Positions 1 to 8,008 of a stretch of DNA of 51,528 bases are shown here, piece after piece; the stretch's first letter is position 1, and each line of letters opens with the position of its first letter. The translations under genes and the position numbers were made by a program. The DNA comes from Actinomycetota bacterium (GTDB taxonomy: Bacteria > Actinomycetota > Acidimicrobiia > Acidimicrobiales > RAAP-2): contig JAJPJV010000049.1 of the NCBI GenBank assembly GCA_021324045.1, positions 1-51,528 of the forward strand. Reading direction: 5' to 3'. Under the pieces are notes generated by a model, which saw only the letters and a program-made list of their open reading frames with translations, did no database searches and had not been told where the DNA came from.

Positions 1-429
1 CTGGGAGGAAGAGGCGGTGAACGAATAGGTTGGTGAGGTTGCGCCGCTGATGGCGCTAAAGGTGTTCCCGCCACTGTTCGTGTACCACTGGACGGTCGGG
101 GTGGGATGGCCAGAGGCGGCTGCAGTGAACGTTGCGGTCGCACCGGCGGCCACCGTCTGGTTCGTCGGCTGTTGGGTGATCGTGGGCGCCCCAAACCCTC
201 CGAAGCCGGCAGCGCTCACCCCTCGGATGGGGACTGAGGAGGGCGGGAGGTGCTGCGGAAACCCAACCACGATGTTCGTATCGATGAGGCGCGTCGGCCC
301 ATGCGGGGTGCGAGAAGACGCTGCCGGTGCAGCACCGGCAGCGAGAGGGCCAAACGGCGCCGCCAGAAGGCCCATTCCGAGCGCAACGGCTACAGCCAAC
401 CCCGGTCTTGCCCCGAACTTGCGCATCAT
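1..429 (-). CDS. Secreted protein with Ig-like domain (N-terminal part only)
   Basis: The reading frame is open on the minus strand from an ATG at 429 to the window edge, 143 codons with no stop, so the C-terminus lies outside. The start has a strong ribosome site (AGGGGG) just upstream. The first 35 or so residues are a signal peptide: MMRKFGARPG followed by a hydrophobic Ala/Leu/Gly stretch ending near AAGAAPAA. From about residue 90 the protein reads PTITQQPTNQTVAAGATATF and later TVQWYTNSGGNTF, the pattern of bacterial Ig-like domains found in tandem on large surface proteins. It is probably an exported or surface protein with further repeats beyond the edge. Its ligand cannot be told. 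Confidence 0.8.
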   Translation of the reverse strand, partial: MMRKFGARPGLAVAVALGMGLLAAPFGPLAAGAAPAASSRTPHGPTRLIDTNIVVGFPQHLPPSSVPIRGVSAAGFGGFGAPTITQQPTNQTVAAGATATFTAAASGHPTPTVQWYTNSGGNTFSAISGATSPTYSFTASSSQ

Positions 430-840
430 GACCCCCTCAGCACTCTCGAAGCACCTGAGCGACCCCCACACGGAGACGAAGGCATCTTAGAGCGTCAAGG
501 CTCCCCTAATCGGTCGTTCCATGAGGACCCCGAATGTCACCATGCACCGGGAACAGGAAGGCCCCCCGCACCCAGAGATACGGGGCAGGTCCTGGCTGTG
601 GCGACTCACCACGTCGCTGCCGAGAAGCAATCCAAGAGCTTCACTACCGTCACGGCAGGCTTCGGCCTACCCGGGTAGCAAAAATGACGATCGCGAAACA
701 ATAGGAAATTTTGCCTCGAATCGCTTGGCGGCGGTCACCTGCTGACCTCATACTGGAGGAAGACACCGAACGACATGGTGAAGAAGCGAAAACAAAAGAA
801 GACCGCGTCGAAGCGCGCCAGGGGAAAAGGAGGAGTGAAT
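430..840. other. Intergenic region, divergent between the Ig-like protein and hsp20
   Basis: This gap of about 410 bases separates divergently transcribed genes and should hold both promoters. I see no convincing coding frame on either strand. I looked for the heat-shock operators CIRCE and HAIR and saw neither. An in-frame ATG at 775 could extend the Hsp20 protein by 22 very basic residues, but its purine-rich site (GGAGGA at 755-760) is 14 bases away. Confidence 0.5.
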
Positions 841-1320
841 ATGGCATTGCCTGTTCGCCGAGCCGGCATGAGCCCAAGCCGGTGGGATCCGTTCGCCGCG
901 TTAGAAGATCTCCACGACGAGATGAGCCGCCTGCTCACCAATGTCTTTCCCGATGTCGGTCGGATCAGCATCGACGCCTGGTCCCCCCCGGTCGACGTTG
1001 AAGAGACCGATGACGCTTACCTGATCGAAGCCGACATGCCTGGGGTCCGGCCAGAAGATGTCAATATCGAGGTCCAAGGCAACGAACTCCGCATCACCGG
1101 CAGGATCGAAGAGGAGGCCAGGCGGAGGCGCGCCAGGCGGGCGGGGCAGTTCGATTACAGACTCAGCCTGCCAAGCGAGGTCAACACCGAGGGCGCCGAA
1201 GCAGACCTCGAGCATGGAGTCATCAAGCTCCGCCTCCCAAAGACAGCTCTGGCTACACGCCGACGCATCCCCATCCGAGGGGCCCAACACGCAGAGATCG
1301 GCCAAGCAGCGCAGGAGTGA
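841..1320 (+). CDS. hsp20: Small heat-shock protein, Hsp20/alpha-crystallin family
   Basis: A 159-residue ATP-independent holdase chaperone that binds unfolding proteins in the cytoplasm. After the N-terminal arm (RWDPFAALEDLHDEMSRLL), the alpha-crystallin domain runs from about residue 45 to 140: VDVEETDDAYLIEADMPGV, then ELRITGRIEEE, FDYRLSLPSEV and the conserved end GVIKLRLPK. The usual C-terminal I-x-I anchor appears as IPIRG. The ATG at 841 was chosen because AAAGGAGG sits 8 bases upstream. An in-frame ATG at 775 would add a lysine/arginine-rich leader and cannot be ruled out. A hairpin follows the stop. No heat-shock operator was recognised. Confidence 0.93.
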   Translation: MALPVRRAGMSPSRWDPFAALEDLHDEMSRLLTNVFPDVGRISIDAWSPPVDVEETDDAYLIEADMPGVRPEDVNIEVQGNELRITGRIEEEARRRRARRAGQFDYRLSLPSEVNTEGAEADLEHGVIKLRLPKTALATRRRIPIRGAQHAEIGQAAQE

Positions 1321-1360
1321 GGTTTCTGCTTCGGATCCTCCGGGAGTTCGAAGGAGCGTA

Positions 1361-1401
1361 GGCTCGTCGGCGTCCGTGATCTTCACAGATGCCGACGAGC
1401 C
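1361..1401 (+). terminator. Inverted repeat after hsp20, possible terminator
   Basis: A perfect 11-base inverted repeat, GGCTCGTCGGC at 1361-1371 and GCCGACGAGCC at 1391-1401, is separated by 19 bases and lies 40 bases after the hsp20 stop. It has no following T-run, so it could be a Rho-assisted terminator, an RNA-stabilising hairpin or an operator. Confidence 0.4.
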
Positions 1402-1709
1402 GGTGGATCACGTGGGTGCTATTCCGCGCTGATGGGACCGGTCATGACCCGCCTACCGAGCGACGGTTTGCCTGAGGCAGCGAGGATGGATTGACGTTCC
1501 TGAGCATGGTCCACGGTCGTACACGGTCCTTATGAAGGCCTACAAGGTGGCCACAACCGCGACCGAAAACTTTCGCGCTGCACAAGACGAAATGATTCCC
1601 CTCGTGAGAGATAGGATGGTCGGGCACTTCGGTGGCTTTGCCGATCTGGGAGCTCGTCATCGAGCCACAGGTCGCACTTGTATTTTCTTTTGCTCGCCTC
1701 TGCAGGCTC
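1402..1709. other. Intergenic region between convergent genes
   Basis: About 300 bases lie between the hairpin after hsp20 and the 3' end of the minus-strand substrate-binding protein gene. I see no gene, repeat or RNA here. Short open frames lack ribosome sites and family features. Confidence 0.4.
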
Positions 1710-2942
1710 CTACTTGACAGTTTGACCACAAACAGGCCTTCCACCATTCAGTGGAACGAACTTGGCCCCTTCTAGCCGCTCGAAGTAAGAGCACTCCTTG
1801 GCGGGTGGTTTGCCAAAATCCTTCAGGCTGAGGTCGATCGGATAAGGCAGCAAACCCTCTGCGTCATAACCTTTCAGGTTGTGGGCGGCGCGAAGGAACG
1901 AGGCCTGAGTAGGGTCGGGTCCCGCATGCTTGAGGGCCTGGATAAGCAAATCCGCACTGATCCAGCCCTCAGTCCAGCCGATCTCGGGTACCCCTGTGAA
2001 GTGCTCGTACTTGGCGAAGGCAGCCTGCTCCTGCCTCGTTGCTGCGTTTGGCTCGTTGACCGGTCGCTGGAGCACAGTGAAGACGGCCCCTTGTGCAGCC
2101 TGGATAGCAGAGGGTTGGTCGAGCAGCTGCTGGCCGTAGCCGGTCGGCATCACGGGTGCAACGAGCTTGAGTCCTGCCTGGTGTGCCGCGGTGAGAATGG
2201 CGAAATTCGTGTTCACGAGCAGGCCCGAATCGAATCCGTCTACCCCCGCCTGCTTCATCGAAAGCACCAGCGAAGTGACGTCGACCGTCCCGATGGGGAT
2301 GGTGAAGTTCGTGTAGCCAACCTTCAGACCGTCAACCTTGGCTGCCTTGATGAAGGACTGGGCACCCTCGATCGACGCTGCCTCGCCGGCCAGGGCCAGA
2401 ACGGCCATGTTCTTCGCACCCAGCAACTTCGCCACATTCGGGTACAACGTGTTGACGATGCCCCCGATGCCGGTCGGTGGGACGTTGCCCGACGTCGAGA
2501 TCATGTTTGTGTTCGGCCGTTGACCCCATTCCGGGCCGTCCGAGGGAAAGCCCACGACCGGAACGCCAGCCTGTTGCGCAATTTTGTAGGCGGACGCTGT
2601 GAAGTCCGAGAGGTCGATGACCGCGAACACTCGCCTAAGGTTGACGAGCTCTGACATCGCCGTTGACGCTCCCTGAAAACTCGTCTGATCGTCGGCCGAG
2701 ATGAGATTGATCTTGTGGCCGTTGACACCACCTTCGGCGTTCTGCAGGTCGATGCGCGCTTGGGCACCTTGGAGATTTCCGACGAATTGTGGTTCGGCAG
2801 GGCCCGACAAGCTGGTAATCAGCCCTACGCTGATCGGGCTTCTCGCCACCCTCGACGGCTCCGCCCATGAGGGTACCCCCATCAGCGTGACGATGACCGA
2901 CGCGACCGTGGTTAGCACTCCGATTCTGGCGACCTTGCCCAT
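1710..2942 (-). CDS. ABC transporter substrate-binding protein (branched-chain amino acid/amide type)
   Basis: A 410-residue exported solute-binding protein of the LivJ-like periplasmic-binding-protein-6 fold. A signal peptide (MGKVARIGVL, then a hydrophobic core ending near PSWA) precedes the mature start. The first lobe begins ISVGLITSLSGPAEPQFVG and contains GGVNGHKINLISADDQTS, the usual opening of the family. Later landmarks are GVPVVGFPSDGPEW and the second-lobe segment EIGWTEGWISADLLIQALK. The ATG at 2942 has GAGGAGGG upstream; an upstream in-frame extension lacks such a site. No permease or ATPase gene lies next to it, so it is an orphan component and its ligand is unknown. Family members bind amino acids, amides, urea or aromatic acids. 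Confidence 0.9.
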   Translation of the reverse strand: MGKVARIGVLTTVASVIVTLMGVPSWAEPSRVARSPISVGLITSLSGPAEPQFVGNLQGAQARIDLQNAEGGVNGHKINLISADDQTSFQGASTAMSELVNLRRVFAVIDLSDFTASAYKIAQQAGVPVVGFPSDGPEWGQRPNTNMISTSGNVPPTGIGGIVNTLYPNVAKLLGAKNMAVLALAGEAASIEGAQSFIKAAKVDGLKVGYTNFTIPIGTVDVTSLVLSMKQAGVDGFDSGLLVNTNFAILTAAHQAGLKLVAPVMPTGYGQQLLDQPSAIQAAQGAVFTVLQRPVNEPNAATRQEQAAFAKYEHFTGVPEIGWTEGWISADLLIQALKHAGPDPTQASFLRAAHNLKGYDAEGLLPYPIDLSLKDFGKPPAKECSYFERLEGAKFVPLNGGRPVCGQTVK

Positions 2943-3247
2943 CCGTTCCCTCCTCGCCCAGCCCCAACCGCACCGCTCCGCTGTGCCGAACTTCGGACAC
3001 TCTGGTGCGGAGGCTCTGATGCACACATTCGGGCTGCACGACACCCGTACGGTCTTCCGCAGCCGTTGCTTCACAGAGAAGTCCTGACCGCGCCAGCCAG
3101 TCGACATTTTCGAGAATCGATGCCCAGCTAGCAAATTGGGCGCGGCACCTCGTTCCGGTCGGACAGACGGGTTTCTGTGCCATGAGGCAAGAGCTCGAGG
3201 AGCTGCGGACAGCCGTGCCCTGCCAAGTGTCGGCCGCCGATGACCAG
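2943..3247. other. Intergenic region between hup and the substrate-binding protein gene
   Basis: About 305 bases lie between two minus-strand genes. The region nearest 2942 holds the ribosome site of the substrate-binding protein. I recognise no further gene or structured RNA. Confidence 0.4.
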
Positions 3248-3703
3248 CTACCGCTTAGCCGTTCGCTTCTTGGCCGCGGTCGCTCGTCCCCGGGTCGCCA
3301 CCTTCGTCGCGCGAGTCTTTGTCGCTGATTGTGCCCTCGCAGCGGTAGGCCGCGGGGCCTTGCCAGCGCGCTTGACCGCATCGGGATCCAGCGGCCACAC
3401 TCCCCGGGCCAGCTTTGGCGCGAGCTTCGAAGAAAGCACGGCATCTTTGAATCCCTTGGCTGGAGTGATCCGCGCTCGTTTGGAAGCCTTGATCCGGATC
3501 TGCTCCCCGGTCGCGGGATTCCTCCCCATGCGGGCGGCCCGTTCGACTTTGGCGAATTTCGCGAACCCGGTCATGAGCACCGGCTCCCCCTTCGACACCA
3601 CAGCCGTGACCACATCGGTGAACCCGTCGAGGACCTTGGACACCGTGGCGAGGTCGACGTCGGATTGGACGGCTACAGCCTTGGCAAGATCACGTTTGTT
3701 CAC
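3248..3703 (-). CDS. hup: HU-family nucleoid protein with basic C-terminal tail
   Basis: A 151-residue DNA-bending nucleoid protein. Residues 1-90 are the HU fold: MNKRDLAKAVAVQSDVDLAT, the core GFTDVVTAVVSKGEPVLMTG, and the DNA-contacting arm with RAARMGRNPATGEQI. The remaining 60 residues are a low-complexity Lys/Ala/Arg/Thr tail ending KRTAKR, as in mycobacterial HupB and other actinobacterial HU proteins, where the tail adds DNA binding and is often post-translationally modified. The start is a GTG. On the minus strand it is preceded by CACAAT, 7 bases and then GTG, so it may be leaderless, although AGGGG is also near. The gene appears monocistronic. Confidence 0.95.
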   Translation of the reverse strand: MNKRDLAKAVAVQSDVDLATVSKVLDGFTDVVTAVVSKGEPVLMTGFAKFAKVERAARMGRNPATGEQIRIKASKRARITPAKGFKDAVLSSKLAPKLARGVWPLDPDAVKRAGKAPRPTAARAQSATKTRATKVATRGRATAAKKRTAKR

Positions 3704-3923
3704 GGCCCCTATTGTGCACGAATCAATCGATCAGAGGAAGCATCAGGCGCATTTTTCGGGCGCAAGAAGCGAATCGATCCTCACAAGCGACGAGGCCGAG
3801 CCGGTTCGAGGCGCGGCGAAGAGCAACCACACGGCCCGCAGCCGGTCGGTAGACACCAGTCGACAGTGACCCGGCCACGGGCGGAAACCGCTACGGGACA
3901 GCACGAACCGCCAGGGCTTCCTG

Positions 3924-4526
3924 CTACCAACGCTCTCGATGAACCACGAGAGCCAGCGGTTTCCGGGTGAGGTGCCCATACCGTCGCGCCGGCCATCCAA
4001 GAGGGACGGTCACGCAGATATGTACGTCTTCGGGAATGCCGAGGCGGTGCTTGAGTTCTGGCTCGCAGGTCCCGTGGAACGTGGTATACGCAGCGCCCAG
4101 CCCGACCGCACGGGCCGCGACCAATAGGTTCTGTGCTGCACCGAACACCGCTGAGTACATCATCTCGATCCGGGGTGCTGAGGCCGGATAGACGTTGCGT
4201 CCGCAGATGAAGACGAGGGCCGGGGTTTCGGCAAAGTGCTCCAACAGGTACTCGACCCCTTCGAGGATCCGGCGCTGTGTCGGGTCGTCCGGCCTGTCGT
4301 CTGCGGTGCGCCGACGACGCCCTGCGACCGACGAGGTAATGATCCTCGCGACCTCTCGACGGGTCGCCTCGTCCTTGACGACAACGAACTCCCAGGGCTG
4401 CACGTTGCCGGGACTGGCAGCGCAGGTGGCTGCGCGTATGACCTCGTCGATGAGTTCGTCGGACACCGGATCGGGTCTGAGCCAGCGCATGGAGCCGGCG
4501 GTATGGATGGCTTCGAGCGCTTCCAT
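3924..4526 (-). CDS. Nitroreductase family protein
   Basis: A 200-residue FMN-dependent oxidoreductase of the nitroreductase/BluB-like superfamily, a cytoplasmic dimer that uses NAD(P)H to reduce nitro or quinone-like substrates. The N-terminal FMN region includes RWLRPDPVSDELIDEVIRAA followed by the SPGNVQPWEFVVV signature. The second FMN segment is AAQNLLVAARAVGLGAAY, and the C-terminal region VTVPLGWPARRYG completes the fold. The length is typical. The physiological substrate is unknown. The ATG at 4526 has no clear ribosome site; a TACGTT hexamer 7 bases upstream within a tandem duplication suggests a leaderless transcript. Confidence 0.9.
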   Translation of the reverse strand: MEALEAIHTAGSMRWLRPDPVSDELIDEVIRAATCAASPGNVQPWEFVVVKDEATRREVARIITSSVAGRRRRTADDRPDDPTQRRILEGVEYLLEHFAETPALVFICGRNVYPASAPRIEMMYSAVFGAAQNLLVAARAVGLGAAYTTFHGTCEPELKHRLGIPEDVHICVTVPLGWPARRYGHLTRKPLALVVHRERW

Positions 4527-4533
4527 GACCGAG

Positions 4534-4566
4534 AACGTACTCCCGGGGCAACGTACTCCCGGGGCA
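4534..4566 (-). promoter_or_regulatory. Duplicated promoter element upstream of the nitroreductase gene
   Basis: The 16-base unit ACGTACTCCCGGGGCA occurs twice in perfect tandem at 4535-4550 and 4551-4566. Read on the minus strand it gives TACGTT (4539-4534) placed 7 bases before the ATG at 4526, and a second TACGTT exactly 16 bases further upstream. Each unit also holds the palindrome CCCGGG. The likely reading is a duplicated -10 element or a duplicated operator overlapping it. Confidence 0.6.
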
Positions 4567-4672
4567 TAGACGCGGCTCGCCCATCTTGATTGGCCGGAGC
4601 TTCAAGCTCAACCCGGTATCCTCCCCCAAGTCCGCCGTTGGAACCTTGAGATGAGACCCCAGGGGAAACGCT

Positions 4673-5644
4673 GTGTTCAAAATCGGAAAAAATTTCCATG
4701 TCATCCACATGACCAACGACCTTCAGGCCCTCGATGCCTTTTACGACGAGGTGTTCTCGGTTCATCGGTTCATGCAGCCCAGCTACATGGAGGAAGAGAT
4801 TCGTGACGCTTCGCTCGTCCTTGTTGGCGACTTTTGCATCGAGCCCTTGGCGCCTGCCTTCCGTGTCGAGGGCTGGGACACCAAGCCTCTCGGACGGTTT
4901 TACAACCGCCTCGGCACGCGTTGGCACTCGATCGCTTGGTATGTAGATGAGGGGATCACCGAGCTGTACCAGGGTTTGAAGGATGCCGGCGTCCGGCTCT
5001 ACGGAACCGGCGGTCTCCGCCAGGCGGGTGACCAGCCGATCGGTCCCCTGTTCACCCATCCGCTCGATACCGTCACACAGCTCGAGTTTTTTCCAACCCC
5101 GCGACGCACAACAGAACGCGTGTCTGCCGAGGAGTACGTGACCATCCGCCATCTGGCCGATCCTCGCTTCCAACCCGGGTTCAGTCCCGCATGGTGGAGC
5201 ACGCAACACCCCCTCGGGATCCTCAAGGTCTCCCGTGTCACCTTGGCGGTCCGCGACCTGAACAGCTACCGGGACATCTACTTGAAACTCCTCGGCGGCC
5301 GCCTCCTCTACGAGGGGGTCGTGCAACCGACCCGTTCGAACAGTGCCTTCATCGCGGTTGGGGAAGACCTGGTCGTCGAGCTTGCAATGCCGGCTGATCC
5401 GTCGTCGCTCGTCGCAGCTGATCTGGAGCGCCACCATGGGGGAATCTTCGCCGTCACGTTCAAGGTGAAGGACCTCGCCGCGGCGGAGCGCTATCTCGCC
5501 GCCAAGGGGATCCAAGCCCAGATCAACGATGGCACCACCCTGCTCACCAACCCATCGACCACCTACGGCGTCATCATGGGCTTCACAACGTGGGAAGTAC
5601 CCAACGACGACCGGCCCGACTGGACGACCCTTGCAAAGGGATGA
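4673..5644 (+). CDS. Two-domain VOC-fold protein (glyoxalase/dioxygenase superfamily)
   Basis: A 323-residue protein with two vicinal-oxygen-chelate domains. The first (residues 1-135) begins IGKNFHVIHMTNDLQALDAF, has FCIEPLAPAF and the Gly/His segment RWHSIAWYVDEG. The second (about 180-310) begins GILKVSRVTLAVRDLNSYRD and has LVVELAMPAD and GGIFAVTFKVKDL. Such tandem architectures are seen in extradiol dioxygenases and lyase-like VOC enzymes, usually with a bound divalent metal. The reaction is unknown. The start is a GTG at 4673 with AGGGGA upstream. The gene lies ahead of another VOC gene and a dienelactone hydrolase gene on the same strand, suggesting breakdown of an aromatic or cyclic compound. 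Confidence 0.85.
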   Translation: MFKIGKNFHVIHMTNDLQALDAFYDEVFSVHRFMQPSYMEEEIRDASLVLVGDFCIEPLAPAFRVEGWDTKPLGRFYNRLGTRWHSIAWYVDEGITELYQGLKDAGVRLYGTGGLRQAGDQPIGPLFTHPLDTVTQLEFFPTPRRTTERVSAEEYVTIRHLADPRFQPGFSPAWWSTQHPLGILKVSRVTLAVRDLNSYRDIYLKLLGGRLLYEGVVQPTRSNSAFIAVGEDLVVELAMPADPSSLVAADLERHHGGIFAVTFKVKDLAAAERYLAAKGIQAQINDGTTLLTNPSTTYGVIMGFTTWEVPNDDRPDWTTLAKG

Positions 5645-5648
5645 GCTC

Positions 5649-5670
5649 AGCTTTTAGACGAGGAAAAGCT
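5649..5670 (+). terminator. Hairpin after the VOC gene
   Basis: The inverted repeat AGCTTTT (5649-5655) and AAAAGCT (5664-5670) with an 8-base loop starts five bases after the stop codon of the two-domain VOC gene. It is short and not followed by a T-run, so it may attenuate rather than end transcription before the next gene at 5774. Confidence 0.35.
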
Positions 5671-5773
5671 TCGCCTCTGGTCTGCGTGGCGCTCCGAAGG
5701 GTCGAGTCGGTGGGGTGATCGTCCGTGCCGTAGCATTTGGGGGGCGAGACGGCGAACCACGAGGGACTGCTTG

Positions 5774-6244
5774 ATGCTACTCAAGGGCTTCAACCACGTC
5801 GGGCTCTTGACCAATGACAGCAACCGACTGCACTCCTTCTATCAGGAGGTGTTCGACGCCAAGGTGATCCGCGATGGTCCGGCAAGCGAGGGTCCGGGCA
5901 TACGGTTCTCGATCGTCCAGGTCGGGCCGTGGTCCGAGCTCAACGTGTTCGAGATCCCCGGCAACACTGAGGCGACCCGTCAAACCCCGATGTTCGGTCG
6001 TGGCCGACTGGACCATGTCGCCTTCCAGGCGGAGTCGCTAGAGGCGTTCGAAATGATTCGAAGTCGATTGATGGACCGAGGAGCGAACGATGGGTTCGTG
6101 ACCGACTTCGGCCCTTTCCTGAGCCTGTTTTTCCGAGACCCTGAGGGGCTCGAATGTGAGGTCTGCGTCGAAAACCCAGACGCCGTTCCAGGAGTCTTTT
6201 ACCCCCCAGGAACTCCTGCACGGCGTTACGTGCGAGACCCCTAG
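5774..6244 (+). CDS. Single-domain VOC-fold protein
   Basis: A 156-residue vicinal-oxygen-chelate protein. It opens LLKGFNHVGLLTNDSNRLHS, the first beta-alpha unit with a potential metal His. It continues with WSELNVFEIPG and GRLDHVAFQAESLEAFEMI, where the second His lies, and ends FFRDPEGLECEVCVENPD, giving the C-terminal Glu. The His/His/Glu pattern fits a metal-dependent enzyme. The ATG at 5774 is preferred over the adjacent TTG because GAGGGA lies 7 bases upstream. It sits between the two-domain VOC gene and the dienelactone hydrolase gene, with which it may share a pathway. The substrate is not known. Confidence 0.87.
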   Translation: MLLKGFNHVGLLTNDSNRLHSFYQEVFDAKVIRDGPASEGPGIRFSIVQVGPWSELNVFEIPGNTEATRQTPMFGRGRLDHVAFQAESLEAFEMIRSRLMDRGANDGFVTDFGPFLSLFFRDPEGLECEVCVENPDAVPGVFYPPGTPARRYVRDP

Positions 6245-6345
6245 CACGCCAGCCCCAGTGCGACTTGGAGGGTCATCGGGGTCCGCTGGACACGGGGGTG
6301 CCCCCTGATTCCGGCGCTCGGCGAGGATCCGAGAGAGGAGGAGCA

Positions 6346-7113
6346 ATGTGGAACAACTTTCGGACTGACGAACGCCTCGGGGTCTCCGCCGAAACCATCA
6401 CCTTCCCAGGAGGCAACGATGATGCAATTCACGCCTATGTGGCCCAGCCAATTGCGGGTGGCCAGGTCCCGGGGATCGTCGCGGTCCACCACGCCCCTGG
6501 GTGGGACGAGTTCTACCAGGAGTTCTCCGAGCGCTTGAGCCGTCATGGCTTCACCGTCATCTGCCCCGATCTCTATTGCCGTTTTGGTCACGGCACACCT
6601 GATGACGTCGCGGCCAAGGTCCGAAGCCAAGGAGGCGTTCACGATGATCGCGTGATCGCTGACTGCCAGGCAGCGAGCCGATGGCTCAGGTCGCTGTCGA
6701 CGAGCAACGGAAAGGTCGGGATCATCGGCACGTGCTCAGGAGGGCGTCATGCCCTGCTCGCGGCGTCCCGAGTCCGGGACTTCGATGCCGTCGCCGATCT
6801 CTGGGGCGGAGGAATCATCATGTCGCCGGATCAGCTGAGCCCAGCGCGCCCAGTTGCCCCTATCGACTTCACGAGCCAGCTCGAGGCCCCATTACTCGGG
6901 CTGTTCGGCAATGATGATCATGCGCCCTCACCAGAACACGTCGACATCCACGAGGCAGAGCTCAAAAAATTTGGAAAGAATTATGAGTTCCACCGTTACG
7001 ACGGCGCTGGACATGGCTTCTTCTACTATCACGCTGCCGCGTACCGCCATGAGCAGGCAATGGATGGGTGGTCCAAGGTCTTCGCATTCTTTGACAAGTA
7101 CTTGAAGGCCTGA
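6346..7113 (+). CDS. Dienelactone hydrolase family protein
   Basis: A 255-residue cytoplasmic alpha/beta hydrolase of the carboxymethylenebutenolidase type. All family hallmarks are visible: the Glu near HHAPGWDEFY, the nucleophilic Cys in GIIGTCSGGRHA (about residue 130), the acid in LFGNDDHAPSPEH, and the His in DGAGHGFFYY. The classical enzyme opens dienelactones in the ortho-cleavage pathway of chlorinated aromatics, but many members act on other esters. The ATG at 6346 is preceded by GAGAGGAGGAG; a longer frame upstream has no site. Its neighbours are two VOC proteins on the same strand. Confidence 0.92.
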   Translation: MWNNFRTDERLGVSAETITFPGGNDDAIHAYVAQPIAGGQVPGIVAVHHAPGWDEFYQEFSERLSRHGFTVICPDLYCRFGHGTPDDVAAKVRSQGGVHDDRVIADCQAASRWLRSLSTSNGKVGIIGTCSGGRHALLAASRVRDFDAVADLWGGGIIMSPDQLSPARPVAPIDFTSQLEAPLLGLFGNDDHAPSPEHVDIHEAELKKFGKNYEFHRYDGAGHGFFYYHAAAYRHEQAMDGWSKVFAFFDKYLKA

Positions 7114-7170
7114 GCCCCACGGCGGACCAATGAGGGGTCAATGAACAACCGCTCTCGAAAGGAGAAGCAA

Positions 7171-7449
7171 ATGTGCACGATGATCGCAACGAGTACAGTT
7201 GTCAATGGGGTCGGCAAGGGAGCAGAAGGCTGGTTCCCCATTACACGAGCGACGGTAGCCTACGACCACAGCACGCACGGCAATGCCGATCACGCGCTGT
7301 TATTGGACTTTGCCAACTATGACCGTGGCGTTGACGCCCGCCTCGCGATCGAACTCGATCTGGCGTCGAGTAAGGCGCTTCTCAACGATCTCCAAGCAGC
7401 AATCGAAGCAGCGGAGACGGTGAGCGCACCAAGGCCTGCAGCAGGTTAG
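7171..7449 (+). CDS. Small conserved protein, probably DUF6295 family
   Basis: A 92-residue protein starting MCTMIATSTVVNGVGKGAEG and continuing WFPITRATVAYDHSTHG with a C-terminal helix rich in Ala/Leu. The MCT start, the GWFPIT block and the DHALLLDF strand resemble actinobacterial proteins of unknown function that I recall as DUF6295. The ATG at 7171 is chosen because AAAGGAG lies just before it; an in-frame ATG at 7141 has no site. It sits 22 bases before the carbonic anhydrase gene on the same strand, so the two are probably cotranscribed. The function is unknown. Confidence 0.75.
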   Translation: MCTMIATSTVVNGVGKGAEGWFPITRATVAYDHSTHGNADHALLLDFANYDRGVDARLAIELDLASSKALLNDLQAAIEAAETVSAPRPAAG

Positions 7450-7471
7450 CGGGACAGGGAGTGAACCAACC

Positions 7472-7966
7472 ATGAGCGTCACTGACGAACTCCTGCACAG
7501 GGCTGAGGAGTACGCTGCAGCGTTCACCAAAGGAAATCTTCCAGCTATCCCAGGAAAACGCGTGGCCATCTTGGCTTGCATGGATGCACGAGTTAATCCT
7601 TACAGAATCTTTGGACTATCCGAAGGTGAGGCACACATCATCCGAAATGCTGGCGGTGCCGTAACCGATGATGCCATCCGATCCCTGGCAATCTCACAAC
7701 GACTCCTCGGCACGGAAGAGATAATTCTCCTGCACCACACGGAATGTGGCATGCTTTCCATCACCAACGATGCATTTGCCCATCAGATCGAGGAAGAAAC
7801 CGGGATTCGACCACCGTGGTCACCTGAGGCATTCACGGATCTCGATGCTGATGTACGTCAGTGCATTTCACGGATCATGACAAGTCCTTTCATCCCCAAG
7901 AAGGATGCGGTGCGAGGCTTCGTTTACGACGTGAAGACCGGTCGGCTCCACGAGGTGCGATCCTGA
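7472..7966 (+). CDS. Beta-class carbonic anhydrase
   Basis: A 164-residue zinc enzyme interconverting CO2 and bicarbonate in the cytoplasm. The zinc site is clear: Cys-x-Asp-x-Arg in AILACMDARVNP and His-x2-Cys in LLHHTECGM. The IIRNAGGAVTDDAIRSL segment between them is the dimer-interface signature. The short form without long terminal extensions resembles the small actinobacterial beta enzymes such as mycobacterial Rv1284. AGGGAGTG precedes the ATG. Base composition is a little lower in GC than that of its neighbours, which may be a sign of separate origin. It follows a small DUF protein gene and converges on an oxidoreductase gene. Confidence 0.95.
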   Translation: MSVTDELLHRAEEYAAAFTKGNLPAIPGKRVAILACMDARVNPYRIFGLSEGEAHIIRNAGGAVTDDAIRSLAISQRLLGTEEIILLHHTECGMLSITNDAFAHQIEEETGIRPPWSPEAFTDLDADVRQCISRIMTSPFIPKKDAVRGFVYDVKTGRLHEVRS

Positions 7967-8008
7967 GGGCGGTTCGCCTGCCTAGTCCTAGTCGGATGTT
8001 CGTCGATC

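Noticed and set aside
4160-5515. 451-codon open frame on the minus strand
   Set aside because: It is antisense to the two-domain VOC gene and part of the nitroreductase gene, has no family features, and arises from high GC content.
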